NCBI GenBank assembly: GCA_964396895.1
Contig: CAYNGJ010000020.1
Coordinates: 1-64,000 of the forward strand
Direction of reading: 5' to 3'
DNA: 64,000 nucleotides
Source of the DNA: UBA2334 sp964396895
Lineage (GTDB): Bacteria > Pseudomonadota > Gammaproteobacteria > Burkholderiales > Burkholderiaceae_C
Shown here: piece after piece, positions 25,616 through 34,023 of the stretch
How positions within the stretch are numbered: the first letter of the stretch is position 1
How the letters are laid out: every line of letters begins with the position of its first letter
Notes under the pieces: generated by a model
What the model saw: only the letters and a program-made list of their open reading frames with translations
Told to the model about the DNA's origin: nothing
Databases searched by the model: none
Made by a program: the position numbers and the translations under genes

Positions 25616-26508
25616 GACGCGCTCCCTGCCAGGCTCAGGGCCTGTGACTGGCGTTGCTGGCAGTGATCGGAGTCTGAGCACACATGCAAGCGGGTGCCCA
25701 CGTCGTCGGTGATGATTTCGTCCAGAAAGCTGTCGGTGGCGCCGCAGAGTGCGCAGGGGGCTGGCCATTTCTGTACCTCGAAGGGGTGGTCTTCAAACCC
25801 CAGGCTCTCCACCGGGGTGTAGGGCGGCACTGCGTAAATGCGCTTCTCCCGTCCTGCGCCAAAGAGTTGCAGTGCGGGGTTGAGGTGCATCTTGGGGTTG
25901 TCAAATTTGGGAATGGGGGATGGCGACATCACGTAGCGCCCATTGACCAGCACAGGGTGGTCGTAGGTGGTGGCGATGTGGCCGTGGCGGGCAATGTCCT
26001 CGTACAGCTTCACGTGCATCAGTCCGTACTCGGCCAGTCCGTGCAGGGTGCGTGTTTCGGCTTCTCGGGGTTCCAGCCGCTGCATGGGTTCGGGCACAGG
26101 CACCTGGTACACCAGCACCTGACCTTCGCGCAGTGGGGTTTCGGGAATGCGGTGGCGCGTCTGTATCAGCGTGGCCTCGGACGTGCGGGTGGTGGTGGCC
26201 ACACCGGCTGTCCGCTGGAAAAACCGACGGATGTTGACCGCGTTGACGGTGTCGTCAGAGCCCTGGTCTATGACCTTGAGCACATCGTCTGGGCCCAGCA
26301 CGGAGGCTGTGACCTGTATGCCGCCTGTGCCCCAGCCGTAGGGCAGCGGCATTTCCCGTGAGCCAAACGGCACCTGGTGACCGGGAATGGCCACGGCCTT
26401 CAGGGTGGCGCGGCGAATCATGCGTTTGGTGCGCTCGTCCAAGTAGGCGAAGTTGAAGGGTGCCCCCTGCTCGGCGTGTGCTCGGGAGGTGGTGTGTGTG
26501 GCGCTCAT
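25612..26508 (-). CDS. phnJ: C-P lyase radical SAM subunit PhnJ
   Basis: A 298-residue protein that cleaves the C-P bond by radical chemistry. The four conserved Cys are in PCALCG and VCSDSDHC (about residues 252, 255, 277 and 283); three ligate the Fe-S cluster and one serves as the thiyl radical. The glycyl-radical Gly is in AIPGHQVPFG (residue 43, equal to Gly32 of E. coli PhnJ). All key residues are therefore intact. An 11-residue N-terminal extension relative to E. coli is present. Confidence 0.95.
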   Translation of the reverse strand: MSATHTTSRAHAEQGAPFNFAYLDERTKRMIRRATLKAVAIPGHQVPFGSREMPLPYGWGTGGIQVTASVLGPDDVLKVIDQGSDDTVNAVNIRRFFQRTAGVATTTRTSEATLIQTRHRIPETPLREGQVLVYQVPVPEPMQRLEPREAETRTLHGLAEYGLMHVKLYEDIARHGHIATTYDHPVLVNGRYVMSPSPIPKFDNPKMHLNPALQLFGAGREKRIYAVPPYTPVESLGFEDHPFEVQKWPAPCALCGATDSFLDEIITDDVGTRLHVCSDSDHCQQRQSQALSLAGSAS

Positions 26509-27644
26509 GGCTGTGCCTTGCTGGGATGGGAGGCGTCGGCGGCGGAGCTGGCGCGCATCTGGCGCACCAGGTCCAACTCGGCCTGGAAATCCACGTAGTG
26601 GGGCAATTTGAGGTGCTGCACAAAGCCCGATGCCTCCAGGCTGTCGCTGTGCGAGAGCACGAACTCCGGCATCTGGGCCGGTGCGGTCACCGTCTCTCCC
26701 AGTTCGTCGGCACGCAGCGCGCGGTCCACCAGCGCCATGGCCATGGCCTTGCGCTCGTTGTGCCCGAACGCCAGTCCGTAGCCACGGGTGAACTGGGGCG
26801 GCTGGTGTCGATTGCCCGCAAATTGGTTCACCATGTCGCATTCGGTGAGCGCAATGTCACCCACCGACACTTCGAACCCCAGCTCATCGGGCACCAGGCA
26901 GATGTCCACCTGACCGAAGCGGATTTCGCCCACGAACGGGTGGGTGTGCGAATAACCCCGCTGGGTGGAATAGGCCATGGCCAGCAAAAAACCCTCGTCA
27001 CCTCGCGCCAGGTTTTGCAACCGGGTGGCCCGCGCGGCCGGAAAGTGCAGGGGCTGGCGGGTCAGGTCGTGGGGGGTGGGGTCGTCGGCGGGGCAGGTGT
27101 CGCGTTCGATCAGTCCCTCTTGGTTGAGCAACTCCACCACCTTGGGGCAAGGACCGGCGGAAGGGGTTTGAGGCCCGCTGACGTCAACGGCTGTTGGGGC
27201 CAGCGTACCGGTGGGGCCTGGCGGCGTTTCTGTTCCGTCGGCCAACAGAGAGAAATCCAGCAGCCGTTGGGTGTAGTCACTCGTGGGTCCCAACATCTGG
27301 CCACCGGGCAAGTCTTTGAAGGTGGCCGATATGCGGCGCTCCACTTGCATGTGGGCGGTGTCCAGTGCGCAGGTGTGGCCCAGTCGGGGCAAGGTGGTGC
27401 GGTAGGCCCGGAGCAGAAAAATGGCTTCCACCAGGTCGCCCGCTGCCTGCTTGATCGCCAGGGCGGCCAGTTCCGGGTCGAACAACGAACCCTCGGCCAT
27501 GACCCGGTCCACCGCCAGGCGCAACTGCTGCTGAATCTGTGCCACGCTGAGTTCGGCCAAACCGGGGTCGCCCCGGCGGCGGCGAGCCAGCAAGGTTTCG
27601 CTGTTGAGGATGGCGGTTTCCCCGCCTTTAACGGCCACGTACAT
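26505..27644 (-). CDS. phnI: C-P lyase subunit PhnI
   Basis: A 379-residue core subunit. In the known system PhnI is the nucleosidase that transfers phosphonate to the C1 of ribose, displacing adenine from ATP. The opening MYVAVKGGETAILNSETLL and the segment YSTQRGYSHTHPFVGEIRFG are characteristic. The start at 27644 lies 2 bases after the phnH stop; the stop overlaps phnJ by ATGA. Confidence 0.94.
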   Translation of the reverse strand: MYVAVKGGETAILNSETLLARRRRGDPGLAELSVAQIQQQLRLAVDRVMAEGSLFDPELAALAIKQAAGDLVEAIFLLRAYRTTLPRLGHTCALDTAHMQVERRISATFKDLPGGQMLGPTSDYTQRLLDFSLLADGTETPPGPTGTLAPTAVDVSGPQTPSAGPCPKVVELLNQEGLIERDTCPADDPTPHDLTRQPLHFPAARATRLQNLARGDEGFLLAMAYSTQRGYSHTHPFVGEIRFGQVDICLVPDELGFEVSVGDIALTECDMVNQFAGNRHQPPQFTRGYGLAFGHNERKAMAMALVDRALRADELGETVTAPAQMPEFVLSHSDSLEASGFVQHLKLPHYVDFQAELDLVRQMRASSAADASHPSKAQP

Positions 27645-27646
27645 GC

Positions 27647-28348
27647 TCAGCCTTTCTGCACGGTGTGGGTGGGTGAGGTGTGGAGGCTCGTGGTCCTGGG
27701 CAGGCCCACCACGTGCGTGGCGGTGGCCAGCAGCACATCCACCCCGCGTGGGAACAGGGCGTGGTTGGCGGTGCGCAGGGTTGCCAACTGAGCCAGTGCG
27801 TCCGGGTTCCCCGACTCGTCTGTGATGGTCAGCGGCGCCGTGTTGAGGATGCCGGGCCCGCTCAGTTGCCAGGCCGTGGGTACAGGCATGTTGCTCAGGC
27901 CATCCACGTCCACGATGCAGGTGGCGGCGCTTTCCGGGCACACGTCGCTGCCGGTGGGCAGCTCGGCCAGTGGAGGCAGCTCATCGAGGTGGGCCGCCCA
28001 GACCCAATCTGCGTCGGATGCCGAAGGCACCACCACACACCCGGTGTGAAACCGCAGCCAGTGCTCGACCGCACTGCCCGCCAATGTGGGGGACAGCCAC
28101 AGGCGAGTTTCGGCATCGAGCATTGCCAGCAATACCGCCGCGCTCGTGCGATGGCCAACCGGGGGGTGCTGGGCATCGCTTTGCAGCGGTACGCATCGGC
28201 CAGGGTGCGACCATGCTTGCAGTACGCAGCGAAACACCGATTGGCTGCCTGTGGCCAGATCGCTGAAACCTGCACCCAGACCAGACCAGTCTGGAGAAGG
28301 TGTGGCGGGTTCGGCGCTGGCCGATGCGGGCAAGGGCTGTGCGTTCAT
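27647..28348 (-). CDS. phnH: C-P lyase subunit PhnH
   Basis: A 233-residue core subunit of the PhnGHIJ complex. PhnH is structurally related to PLP-dependent transferases but lacks the cofactor, and contributes to the core dimer. Recognisable features are the N-terminal GLGAGFSDLATGSQSVFRCVLQA and the C-terminal FPRGVDVLLATATHVVGLPRTT. Its start overlaps the phnG stop by ATGA. Confidence 0.92.
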   Translation of the reverse strand: MNAQPLPASASAEPATPSPDWSGLGAGFSDLATGSQSVFRCVLQAWSHPGRCVPLQSDAQHPPVGHRTSAAVLLAMLDAETRLWLSPTLAGSAVEHWLRFHTGCVVVPSASDADWVWAAHLDELPPLAELPTGSDVCPESAATCIVDVDGLSNMPVPTAWQLSGPGILNTAPLTITDESGNPDALAQLATLRTANHALFPRGVDVLLATATHVVGLPRTTSLHTSPTHTVQKG

Positions 28349-28848
28349 GCGTTGTCCTCCTCGTCGCTGGCATCCCCTGCCTCGCGGGCCACCGTGAAGA
28401 ACGCCACCTGGGTGGCGTGTGCTTGGGCAGACCGTTCGCGGGCTTGCGCCGCCAAGAGCCGGTCAATGGGTTGCAGCAACTCGGCGCACAAACGAGCGTG
28501 GTGCTGAGGGTCTTGAAGCAAAGCATCGGCCACCGCCGCCAAGCGGGCTTGGCGGTGTGTGCGGCCCAGCACATGGGCCACCCCCACCGCGCGGCCCGTT
28601 TCATCCAGACGCAAGGCGCAGCGGGTGACGGTGACCTCGCCCAAGTTAAAGCGCTCTCCGCTTCCCCCCACCCTGCCTTGCACCATCATCAGGCCGGTTT
28701 CGGGCGCACGCAGCCACTGCGCGGGGCGGTGGGCGAGCTCACCCAAGCCCGCTTCCAGCAGCGGCAGTGGTGCACGGGCCAGCAGGGCCATCCACCGAGG
28801 TCGCGTGGGGACTGGTTCGGCGGTGGGGTTGTCAAAAGGCTGAAACAT
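28345..28848 (-). CDS. phnG: C-P lyase subunit PhnG
   Basis: A 167-residue subunit and the first gene of the minus-strand operon. PhnG binds PhnI in the C-P lyase core. Recognisable segments are RWMALLARAPLPLLEAGL, PETGLMMVQGRVGGSGERFN and GEVTVTRCALRLD. The start faces phnF across a 74-base intergenic region that holds the PhnF box. Confidence 0.9.
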   Translation of the reverse strand: MFQPFDNPTAEPVPTRPRWMALLARAPLPLLEAGLGELAHRPAQWLRAPETGLMMVQGRVGGSGERFNLGEVTVTRCALRLDETGRAVGVAHVLGRTHRQARLAAVADALLQDPQHHARLCAELLQPIDRLLAAQARERSAQAHATQVAFFTVAREAGDASDEEDNA

Positions 28849-28867
28849 GTCGCTGGTATCCTGAAAG

Positions 28868-28879
28868 TTGTATAGACAA
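28868..28879. promoter_or_regulatory. phnF box: PhnF operator in the phnG/phnF intergenic region
   Basis: TTGTATAGACAA is an imperfect palindrome (one mismatch between the arms) placed 20 bases upstream of phnG and 44 bases upstream of phnF. PhnF regulators of other bacteria bind TGG/TTG-TATAGAC-CA/AA-type palindromes. It should control both divergent units: the C-P lyase operon and phnF-DUF1045-phnN. Confidence 0.75.
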
Positions 28880-28922
28880 ATTCACGTTGATCGCCAGCTT
28901 AAACAGCCCCCATGTCCTTTTT

Positions 28923-29708
28923 ATGACACCCCTTGCCCTCTCCGACCGCTCCCCCCAAGACACGCTGCTCAGTGGCCGTTCTGACGGCGCGCGCGACAGT
29001 TTTTGGTCTCGCATTGCCACCGAATTGGCCAACGACATTGCCCAGGGGGTGTATCTGCCGGGCCATCGTCTGCCATCCGAACACGCATTGGCGCAGCAGT
29101 TCGGCGTGAATCGCCACACCATTCGCCGCTCACTGGCCAGCCTGTGCGGGCAGGGGCTGTTGCGCGCCACTCAGGGCAGCGGCACTTATGTGCAGGATTT
29201 TGCGGTGGAGCTGGCCTTGGGCAAACGCACCCGTCACCGGGAGAACTTGGTTCAGGCCGGCCTGGCCGGTGGCCTGCGCGTGCTCACTTCGCAGACCGTG
29301 ATGGCGCCCGAGCGCGTGGCCAGAAAGCTGCAGTTGCAGCCCGATGCCCTGGTTTTGTGCCTGACGGTGTTGGGCGACGCCGATGGCGTGCCACTGCAGG
29401 TGAGCGAGCGTTACTTTCCATTGCCCCGTTTCCAGGCACTGGAGCCTGTGATTGCTCGCACAGGTTCCATCACCGAGGCGTTTCAGGCCTGCGGCGTGGC
29501 CGACTACACCCGCTACAGCAGCCGCATTGGGGCCGACATGCCAGATGAGCACCTGGCCGACCGATTGCATCAGCCCGTCACACGTCCTGTGCTGAAAGTG
29601 GAAAGCCTGAACGTGGATGTGGCGGGATTGCCGATTGAGTTTTCGACGGCGTGGTTCGCTGCCGACCGAGTGACCTTGAACGTGACACATCAGGAACTTG
29701 TCGCATGA
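28923..29708 (+). CDS. phnF: GntR-family regulator PhnF
   Basis: A 261-residue transcription factor of the GntR/HutC subfamily. The winged helix (about 25-95) reads LPSEHALAQQFGVNRHTIRRSL. The C-terminal UTRA ligand-binding domain (about 105-258) follows. It is divergent from phnG with the box between them, the usual place for the phn repressor. The ATG at 28923 was chosen because the longer frame lacks homology. Its stop overlaps the next gene by ATGA. Confidence 0.92.
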   Translation: MTPLALSDRSPQDTLLSGRSDGARDSFWSRIATELANDIAQGVYLPGHRLPSEHALAQQFGVNRHTIRRSLASLCGQGLLRATQGSGTYVQDFAVELALGKRTRHRENLVQAGLAGGLRVLTSQTVMAPERVARKLQLQPDALVLCLTVLGDADGVPLQVSERYFPLPRFQALEPVIARTGSITEAFQACGVADYTRYSSRIGADMPDEHLADRLHQPVTRPVLKVESLNVDVAGLPIEFSTAWFAADRVTLNVTHQELVA

Positions 29709-30457
29709 CCACCCAAGTGAGTGATTCACTGCCGCCGGTTGTCGCGGGGCCTGATGCGTCACCTCGCTGTGCGGTGTACGCTGCGCCTGCGCCGGGCAGC
29801 GCGTTCTGGCAACGTGGCAGCCAATGGTTGGGGCGTTGTGCCGCCACTGGGCAGAGCATGTCCCAACCTATGGTGCCAGGCGTGTCTCCCCGCGAGCTGT
29901 GGTGCCTCACCCGTACCCCCAGGCGCTATGGCTGGCATGCCACGCTCAAGGCCCCGTTCAGGCCAGCGTTGGGTGTGACGCAGGCTGACGTGCTGGTGGC
30001 GCTGCGGCATCTCGCTCAGACGCTGCACCCCGTTGTCCTCCCGCCACTGACGGTGGCCATGCTCGGCGACTTTCTGGCCTTGGTGCCGAAGGGGGGGCAA
30101 GCCGCCGTGCAGGCGTTGGCCGATGCCTGCGTGCAAGGTCTGCACCCATTGGCCGCGCCGTTGACGCCCGCAGAGCTGGCTCGGCGCCGTGCGACAGGCC
30201 TGAGTCCACGCGAGGATGAGCTGCTCCTGGCATGGGGATACCCCCATGTACAGGAGCGGTTTCGGTTCCATTTTTCCCTGACCGGATCGCTGTCTCACGT
30301 GTCCGACGCCACCCGGCAAGCGCTGACGCAGGCGGCACAGGACTGGTTTGTGTCGGACACCGAATGGCCGCTGTGCCTGGACGCACTGTCGTTGTTCGAC
30401 GAACCCGCTCCTGGCGCCGATTTCCGGTGTCTGTGTCGGGCGGAGTTGGCAGCGTGA
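29705..30457 (+). CDS. DUF1045 phosphonate-metabolism protein, 2H phosphoesterase-like
   Basis: A 250-residue member of the DUF1045 group found in phn operons. Two HxT/S motifs are visible, WHATLKAPF near residue 80 and FRFHFSLTG near residue 197, as in the 2H phosphoesterase superfamily that opens cyclic phosphodiesters. C-P lyase yields 5-phosphoribosyl 1,2-cyclic phosphate, which PhnP opens in E. coli; no phnP is present here. I infer that this protein could take that step. It is coupled to phnF (ATGA) and phnN (GTGA). Confidence 0.85.
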   Translation: MTTQVSDSLPPVVAGPDASPRCAVYAAPAPGSAFWQRGSQWLGRCAATGQSMSQPMVPGVSPRELWCLTRTPRRYGWHATLKAPFRPALGVTQADVLVALRHLAQTLHPVVLPPLTVAMLGDFLALVPKGGQAAVQALADACVQGLHPLAAPLTPAELARRRATGLSPREDELLLAWGYPHVQERFRFHFSLTGSLSHVSDATRQALTQAAQDWFVSDTEWPLCLDALSLFDEPAPGADFRCLCRAELAA

Positions 30458-31068
30458 GCGGTCGTTTGGTCTATGTCGTGGGGCCGTCGGGCGTGGGCAA
30501 GGACAGCTTGTTGGCCTGGCTGGTGCAGCACTGGCCCAGTGCGGTGGGCTCACCGCGGCTGCATCTGGCACGCCGCACCATCACCCGTGAGCCCAGCCAG
30601 AACGGGGAGATTCACGAGAGCACGGACCCCAACGAATTCGCGCAGCTCCAAGCTGCGGGCGCGCTCGCCATGGACTGGGTGGCGCACGGCCTGCACTATG
30701 GCATCCGGGCGACCGAGCTTGCTCCGCTGGCCAGCGGGACGTGCGTGCTGGTGAATGGCTCGCGCGAGGCCTTGCCGCAGGTGGCGCAGCGCTATCCCCA
30801 TGTGGTGGTGCTGCACATCACCGCCAGTTCGCACACCCTGCAGGCTCGGTTGCAATCGCGCCAGCGCGAATCAATGGCCGACGTGCAACGCCGCATGGTC
30901 AGGGCGCCCGATTTGGCGGTGCTGACGTGCCTGCCCTGTGTCGAGGTCGTCAACGACGGTACGTTTGAGTCTGCCTGCGGGCAGATGCTGACCGCATTGC
31001 AGGTGTTGTTGGCCATGCGGCCCCTGAACGGCGGACCGTCGGCCAGCGCTGTTGGATTGGGCGGTTAA
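30454..31068 (+). CDS. phnN: Ribose 1,5-bisphosphokinase PhnN
   Basis: A 204-residue kinase with the P-loop GPSGVGKDS at residue 11 and a guanylate-kinase-like body (RRTITREPSQNGEIHE). PhnN phosphorylates ribose 1,5-bisphosphate to PRPP, the last step that returns the C-P lyase sugar to metabolism. The GTG at 30454 overlaps the DUF1045 stop. The last 15 or so residues (from GGPSASAV) lie beyond the usual family end. Confidence 0.9.
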   Translation: MSGRLVYVVGPSGVGKDSLLAWLVQHWPSAVGSPRLHLARRTITREPSQNGEIHESTDPNEFAQLQAAGALAMDWVAHGLHYGIRATELAPLASGTCVLVNGSREALPQVAQRYPHVVVLHITASSHTLQARLQSRQRESMADVQRRMVRAPDLAVLTCLPCVEVVNDGTFESACGQMLTALQVLLAMRPLNGGPSASAVGLGG

Positions 31069-31171
31069 AGGCAACATTTCACCACCACTTGATCTCCGTC
31101 AGCCCACAAAGGCCGGTGAAAACGTAAAAACCCGACTTCCCGAAAGGACCACCATCCGTTAAAGAAGTGCA

Positions 31172-32773
31172 ATGAACCTGAATCACTTGAAAATTTCCAC
31201 GCGACTGACCGTCTTGATCGGCAGCCTGTCGCTCGGTCTGGTGGCCATTGGCCTCCTGGGCCTGTTGGGCATCAATGCTTCCAATGGTGCACTCAAGGGT
31301 GTGTACGAAGACCGAACCGTCCCCATGGGCCAAATAGCCCAGATCGACAAGTTGATCTTGCAGAACCGCCTGATGATCGCGGGCGCACTGCTCAACCCCA
31401 CGCCAGAAGAAATCGCCACCGACACCACGGGGGTGGAGGCGAACATCGCGGCCATCACCAAGCTCTGGGAGGCCTACATGGCCACCACGCTCACGCCCGA
31501 GGAAGCCGTGCTGGCCAAAAAGTTTGCCGAGGTGCGGGGCCGCTTTGTGCAGGAGGGGTTGCGTCCGTCTGTGGCAGCCCTGCGCTCAGGGGACATGGAA
31601 GAGGCCCGGCGCGTGGTGTTCGAGAAAACCCGCCCCCTGTACGTGCCCGTGGGTGAGTACGTGACGGCGCTCATGAAGCTGCAGGTGGACGTGGCCCAGG
31701 CGGAATACACACGCGCCCAGGCACGGTACGACAACCTGCGCCTGCTCATGATTTTGTCCATCGTCAGCGGCATCGCCCTTGCCGGAGGTTATGGCTACCT
31801 GACGGTCCGCTCCATCAGCGGTGAGCTGGGGGCAGAGCCCCGTGTCGCAGCGGCCCTCGCCCGCCGAGTGGGTGCCGGTGACCTGACGGCGCGCATCGAC
31901 CTCAAGCCCGGTGACACCACCAGCCTGATGGCTCAGCTCAAAGCCATGCAGGACAACCTGATTCACATCGTGCGCCAGGTGCGCGAGGGATCGGGGGCCA
32001 TGGCCACCGCCACCAGCCAGATCGCCGCTGGCAACTTGGACTTGTCATCCCGTACCGAGGAGCAGGCGAGTGCGTTGGAGGAAACGGCAGCGTCCATGCA
32101 GGAGCTGGCCGGCACAGTCAAGCAGAACTTCGACAGCGGTCGCCACGCCAACCAGTTGGCCGGGTCTGCGTCTGAGGTGGCGGTCAAAGGCGGGGCGGTG
32201 GTGTCGCAGGTGGTGCACACCATGGAAGCCATCAACACGTCGTCGCGCAAGATCGCCGACATCATCGGTGTGATCGACGGCATCGCTTTTCAGACCAACA
32301 TCCTGGCGCTGAACGCGGCGGTGGAAGCCGCCCGGGCGGGTGAGCAGGGCCGGGGGTTTGCCGTGGTCGCCAGCGAGGTGCGCAGTCTGGCCGGGCGGTC
32401 GGCGACCGCGGCCAAGGAAATCAAGGGATTGATCGAGGCCTCGGTCAACAACGTGTCCGATGGCTGCAAGCTGGTCGAGCAGGCGGGCAGCACCATGGAT
32501 GAAATCGTGGTCAGCGTGCGGCGCGTGGCCGACATCATGGGCGAGATCACCGCCGCCAGTCAGGACCAGACGGCGGGCATTGACCAGATCAACCAAGCCA
32601 TGACCCAGATGGACGAGGTCACCCAGCAAAACGCGGCCTTGGTGGAGGAGGCTTCCGCGGCGGCTCAGTCGCTGGAGGCCCAGGCCAACCACATGGTCAA
32701 CTTGGTCAGCGTGTTCCAGCTGAGCGAGAGCGACCACCGCCTGGCCCTGACCCCCAGCGCTGCACGCGGCTGA
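31172..32773 (+). CDS. Methyl-accepting chemotaxis protein
   Basis: A 533-residue chemoreceptor. It has transmembrane helix 1 near 11-32 and a four-helix-bundle periplasmic sensor (about 35-190). Helix 2 lies near 192-210, with a short HAMP next. The cytoplasmic signalling domain (about 270-515) contains the conserved hairpin tip IDGIAFQTNILALNAAVEAARAG. No C-terminal receptor pentapeptide (NWETF type) is seen. The ligand is unknown. The bacteriohemerythrin gene 37 bases downstream suggests a link to oxygen taxis, by inference. Confidence 0.93.
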   Translation: MNLNHLKISTRLTVLIGSLSLGLVAIGLLGLLGINASNGALKGVYEDRTVPMGQIAQIDKLILQNRLMIAGALLNPTPEEIATDTTGVEANIAAITKLWEAYMATTLTPEEAVLAKKFAEVRGRFVQEGLRPSVAALRSGDMEEARRVVFEKTRPLYVPVGEYVTALMKLQVDVAQAEYTRAQARYDNLRLLMILSIVSGIALAGGYGYLTVRSISGELGAEPRVAAALARRVGAGDLTARIDLKPGDTTSLMAQLKAMQDNLIHIVRQVREGSGAMATATSQIAAGNLDLSSRTEEQASALEETAASMQELAGTVKQNFDSGRHANQLAGSASEVAVKGGAVVSQVVHTMEAINTSSRKIADIIGVIDGIAFQTNILALNAAVEAARAGEQGRGFAVVASEVRSLAGRSATAAKEIKGLIEASVNNVSDGCKLVEQAGSTMDEIVVSVRRVADIMGEITAASQDQTAGIDQINQAMTQMDEVTQQNAALVEEASAAAQSLEAQANHMVNLVSVFQLSESDHRLALTPSAARG

Positions 32774-32810
32774 CGCCAACGCCCGCTCACCCACTCAACG
32801 AGGAACGCAC

Positions 32811-33248
32811 ATGGCATATTTTGAATGGGCCAGCGACATGGAGATCGACCACGGCCCCATCGACCAGGACCACCGCAAGCTGGTGGACTTGGTCAACACA
32901 CTGCACACGGTCACGTCCGAGGGACGAGGGCAGCAGATCGTGGACCGGGTGCTCGGCGAGTTGATCCGCTACACCGCCGATCACCTGCGGCGCGAAGAGA
33001 AACTGATGGAGTCCTTGAAATTCCCCAACCTGGCCAACCACAAGGTGGGGCACGACGCTTTCCTGGCGTCGATTCAGGACCTGAAAAAGCAGTACGACGC
33101 GGGCAGCATCACTGTGGCCGCCCAGCTGTCCACGGTGCTGCGCGACTGGTTGTCGCTGCACATTCGGCGCTCCGACAAGGAGCTGCTGGCCTTGCTCAAA
33201 AAATCCCAACCCCGCAAAGCCCCGCCCCAGGCGGGACAAAAAATTTGA
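32811..33248 (+). CDS. Bacteriohemerythrin
   Basis: A 145-residue O2-binding di-iron protein. The ligand pattern is complete: DQDHRKLVDLVN, HLRREEKLM, HKVGHDAFL and HIRRSDKEL. It starts with a good ribosome-binding site (GAGGAA) and probably shares a transcript with the chemoreceptor. It may buffer or report oxygen for the receptor. The C-terminal tail after residue 130 is Lys/Pro/Gln-rich. Confidence 0.9.
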   Translation: MAYFEWASDMEIDHGPIDQDHRKLVDLVNTLHTVTSEGRGQQIVDRVLGELIRYTADHLRREEKLMESLKFPNLANHKVGHDAFLASIQDLKKQYDAGSITVAAQLSTVLRDWLSLHIRRSDKELLALLKKSQPRKAPPQAGQKI

Positions 33249-33249
33249 A

Positions 33250-33304
33250 GAAAATTGGCCGCTAGCGCATGCACAGATTGCATTTATAGCTACTGAAATT
33301 GATG
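33250..33304 (+). repeat. Dispersed AGCGC-type repeat, copy 1
   Basis: AATTGGCC, then GCTAGCGC, then TATAGCTA about 18 bases later, then AAATTGA. It is AT-rich against its surroundings and lies immediately after the bacteriohemerythrin stop. Related copies are at 41900, 44193 (inverted), 59040 and 60171. Confidence 0.6.
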
Positions 33305-33346
33305 TTCTTCTGCCCGCCAATCGGGCGGACACGCGGTGTGCCCAAT

Positions 33347-33374
33347 AAAAAAGCCACGCAGGCGGTGCGTGGCT
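33347..33374 (-). terminator. Rho-independent terminator of the DUF4148 gene
   Basis: On the minus strand GCCACGC and GCGTGGC form a 7-base stem (extended by A-T) around a 7-base loop, followed by TTTTTT. It lies 34 bases after the DUF4148 stop. Confidence 0.85.
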
Positions 33375-33407
33375 GGGGGGTGACTGGGCGGGTGGCCCCG
33401 CCCGATC

Positions 33408-33812
33408 TCACATGGCCAGGTTGCCCGTGGCGATCTGACCGGCGCGCAGGGCCATGCGGCCTTCCTGGCGCACTTCTTCACGGGTGCGCACGGCTGGGGC
33501 GGCGGCATACGCCTCGGGAACTTCGCCGTTGACCGTGGGCTGGGCGTTGTTCAGGGCGTGGCGAACCTGCTCGCGGCTCAGGGGCGCACCTGCAACGGCC
33601 TGGCCGTCGGCGGCAGAGAACTCGCCGGCTGCCGGTGCACCCTGGGCCACCTGGTTGTAGCTGGCACGGGGTGTCTTGGCGACGCTGGCGGTGTAGGGCA
33701 CGGCGGCCTGCTCGACACCGGAGAACTCGCCCGAAGCGGGGGCTGCAAAGCTGGCGGTGGCGCCCAATGTGGCAGCGGCGGCGATGGCGATGGCGAAAAC
33801 GTGGCGGTTCAT
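33408..33812 (-). CDS. DUF4148 domain exported protein
   Basis: A 134-residue secreted protein with a signal peptide (MNRHVFAIAIAAAATLGATASFA). The DUF4148-type segment PLSREQVRHALNNA and a repeat of the segment with GEFS (PASGEFSG and PAAGEFSA) are visible. Such small proteins are abundant in Burkholderiales and have no established function. It is divergent from a LysR regulator. Confidence 0.8.
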   Translation of the reverse strand: MNRHVFAIAIAAAATLGATASFAAPASGEFSGVEQAAVPYTASVAKTPRASYNQVAQGAPAAGEFSAADGQAVAGAPLSREQVRHALNNAQPTVNGEVPEAYAAAPAVRTREEVRQEGRMALRAGQIATGNLAM

Positions 33813-33973
33813 GGTGAAAATTCCTTGACAGTTGAAGTGGAGATGTCGGGCATGGCGGTGATTGGGTGTTCCGTCTGCCCTGCCTCGGTGAGTCGTTGTG
33901 ACGTGTGGCTCATCGATGGGTTGAACTGTATTCGTGTTAACCCTGCGGATAAACGGCCATAAAATACATTTAC

Positions 33974-33992
33974 TGTTTCTAAATCAGAAACA
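33974..33992. promoter_or_regulatory. LysR-type palindromic site
   Basis: TGTTTCT and AGAAACA form perfect 7-base arms around a 5-base AT-rich centre (AAATC), 32 bases before the LysR start. Such dyads upstream of LysR genes usually bind the regulator itself. The DUF4148 gene on the opposite strand may share it, but lies 160 bases away. Confidence 0.5.
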
Positions 33993-34023
33993 ATATGGGC
34001 GTTGAAAACGCAGAAAGTGCCCC

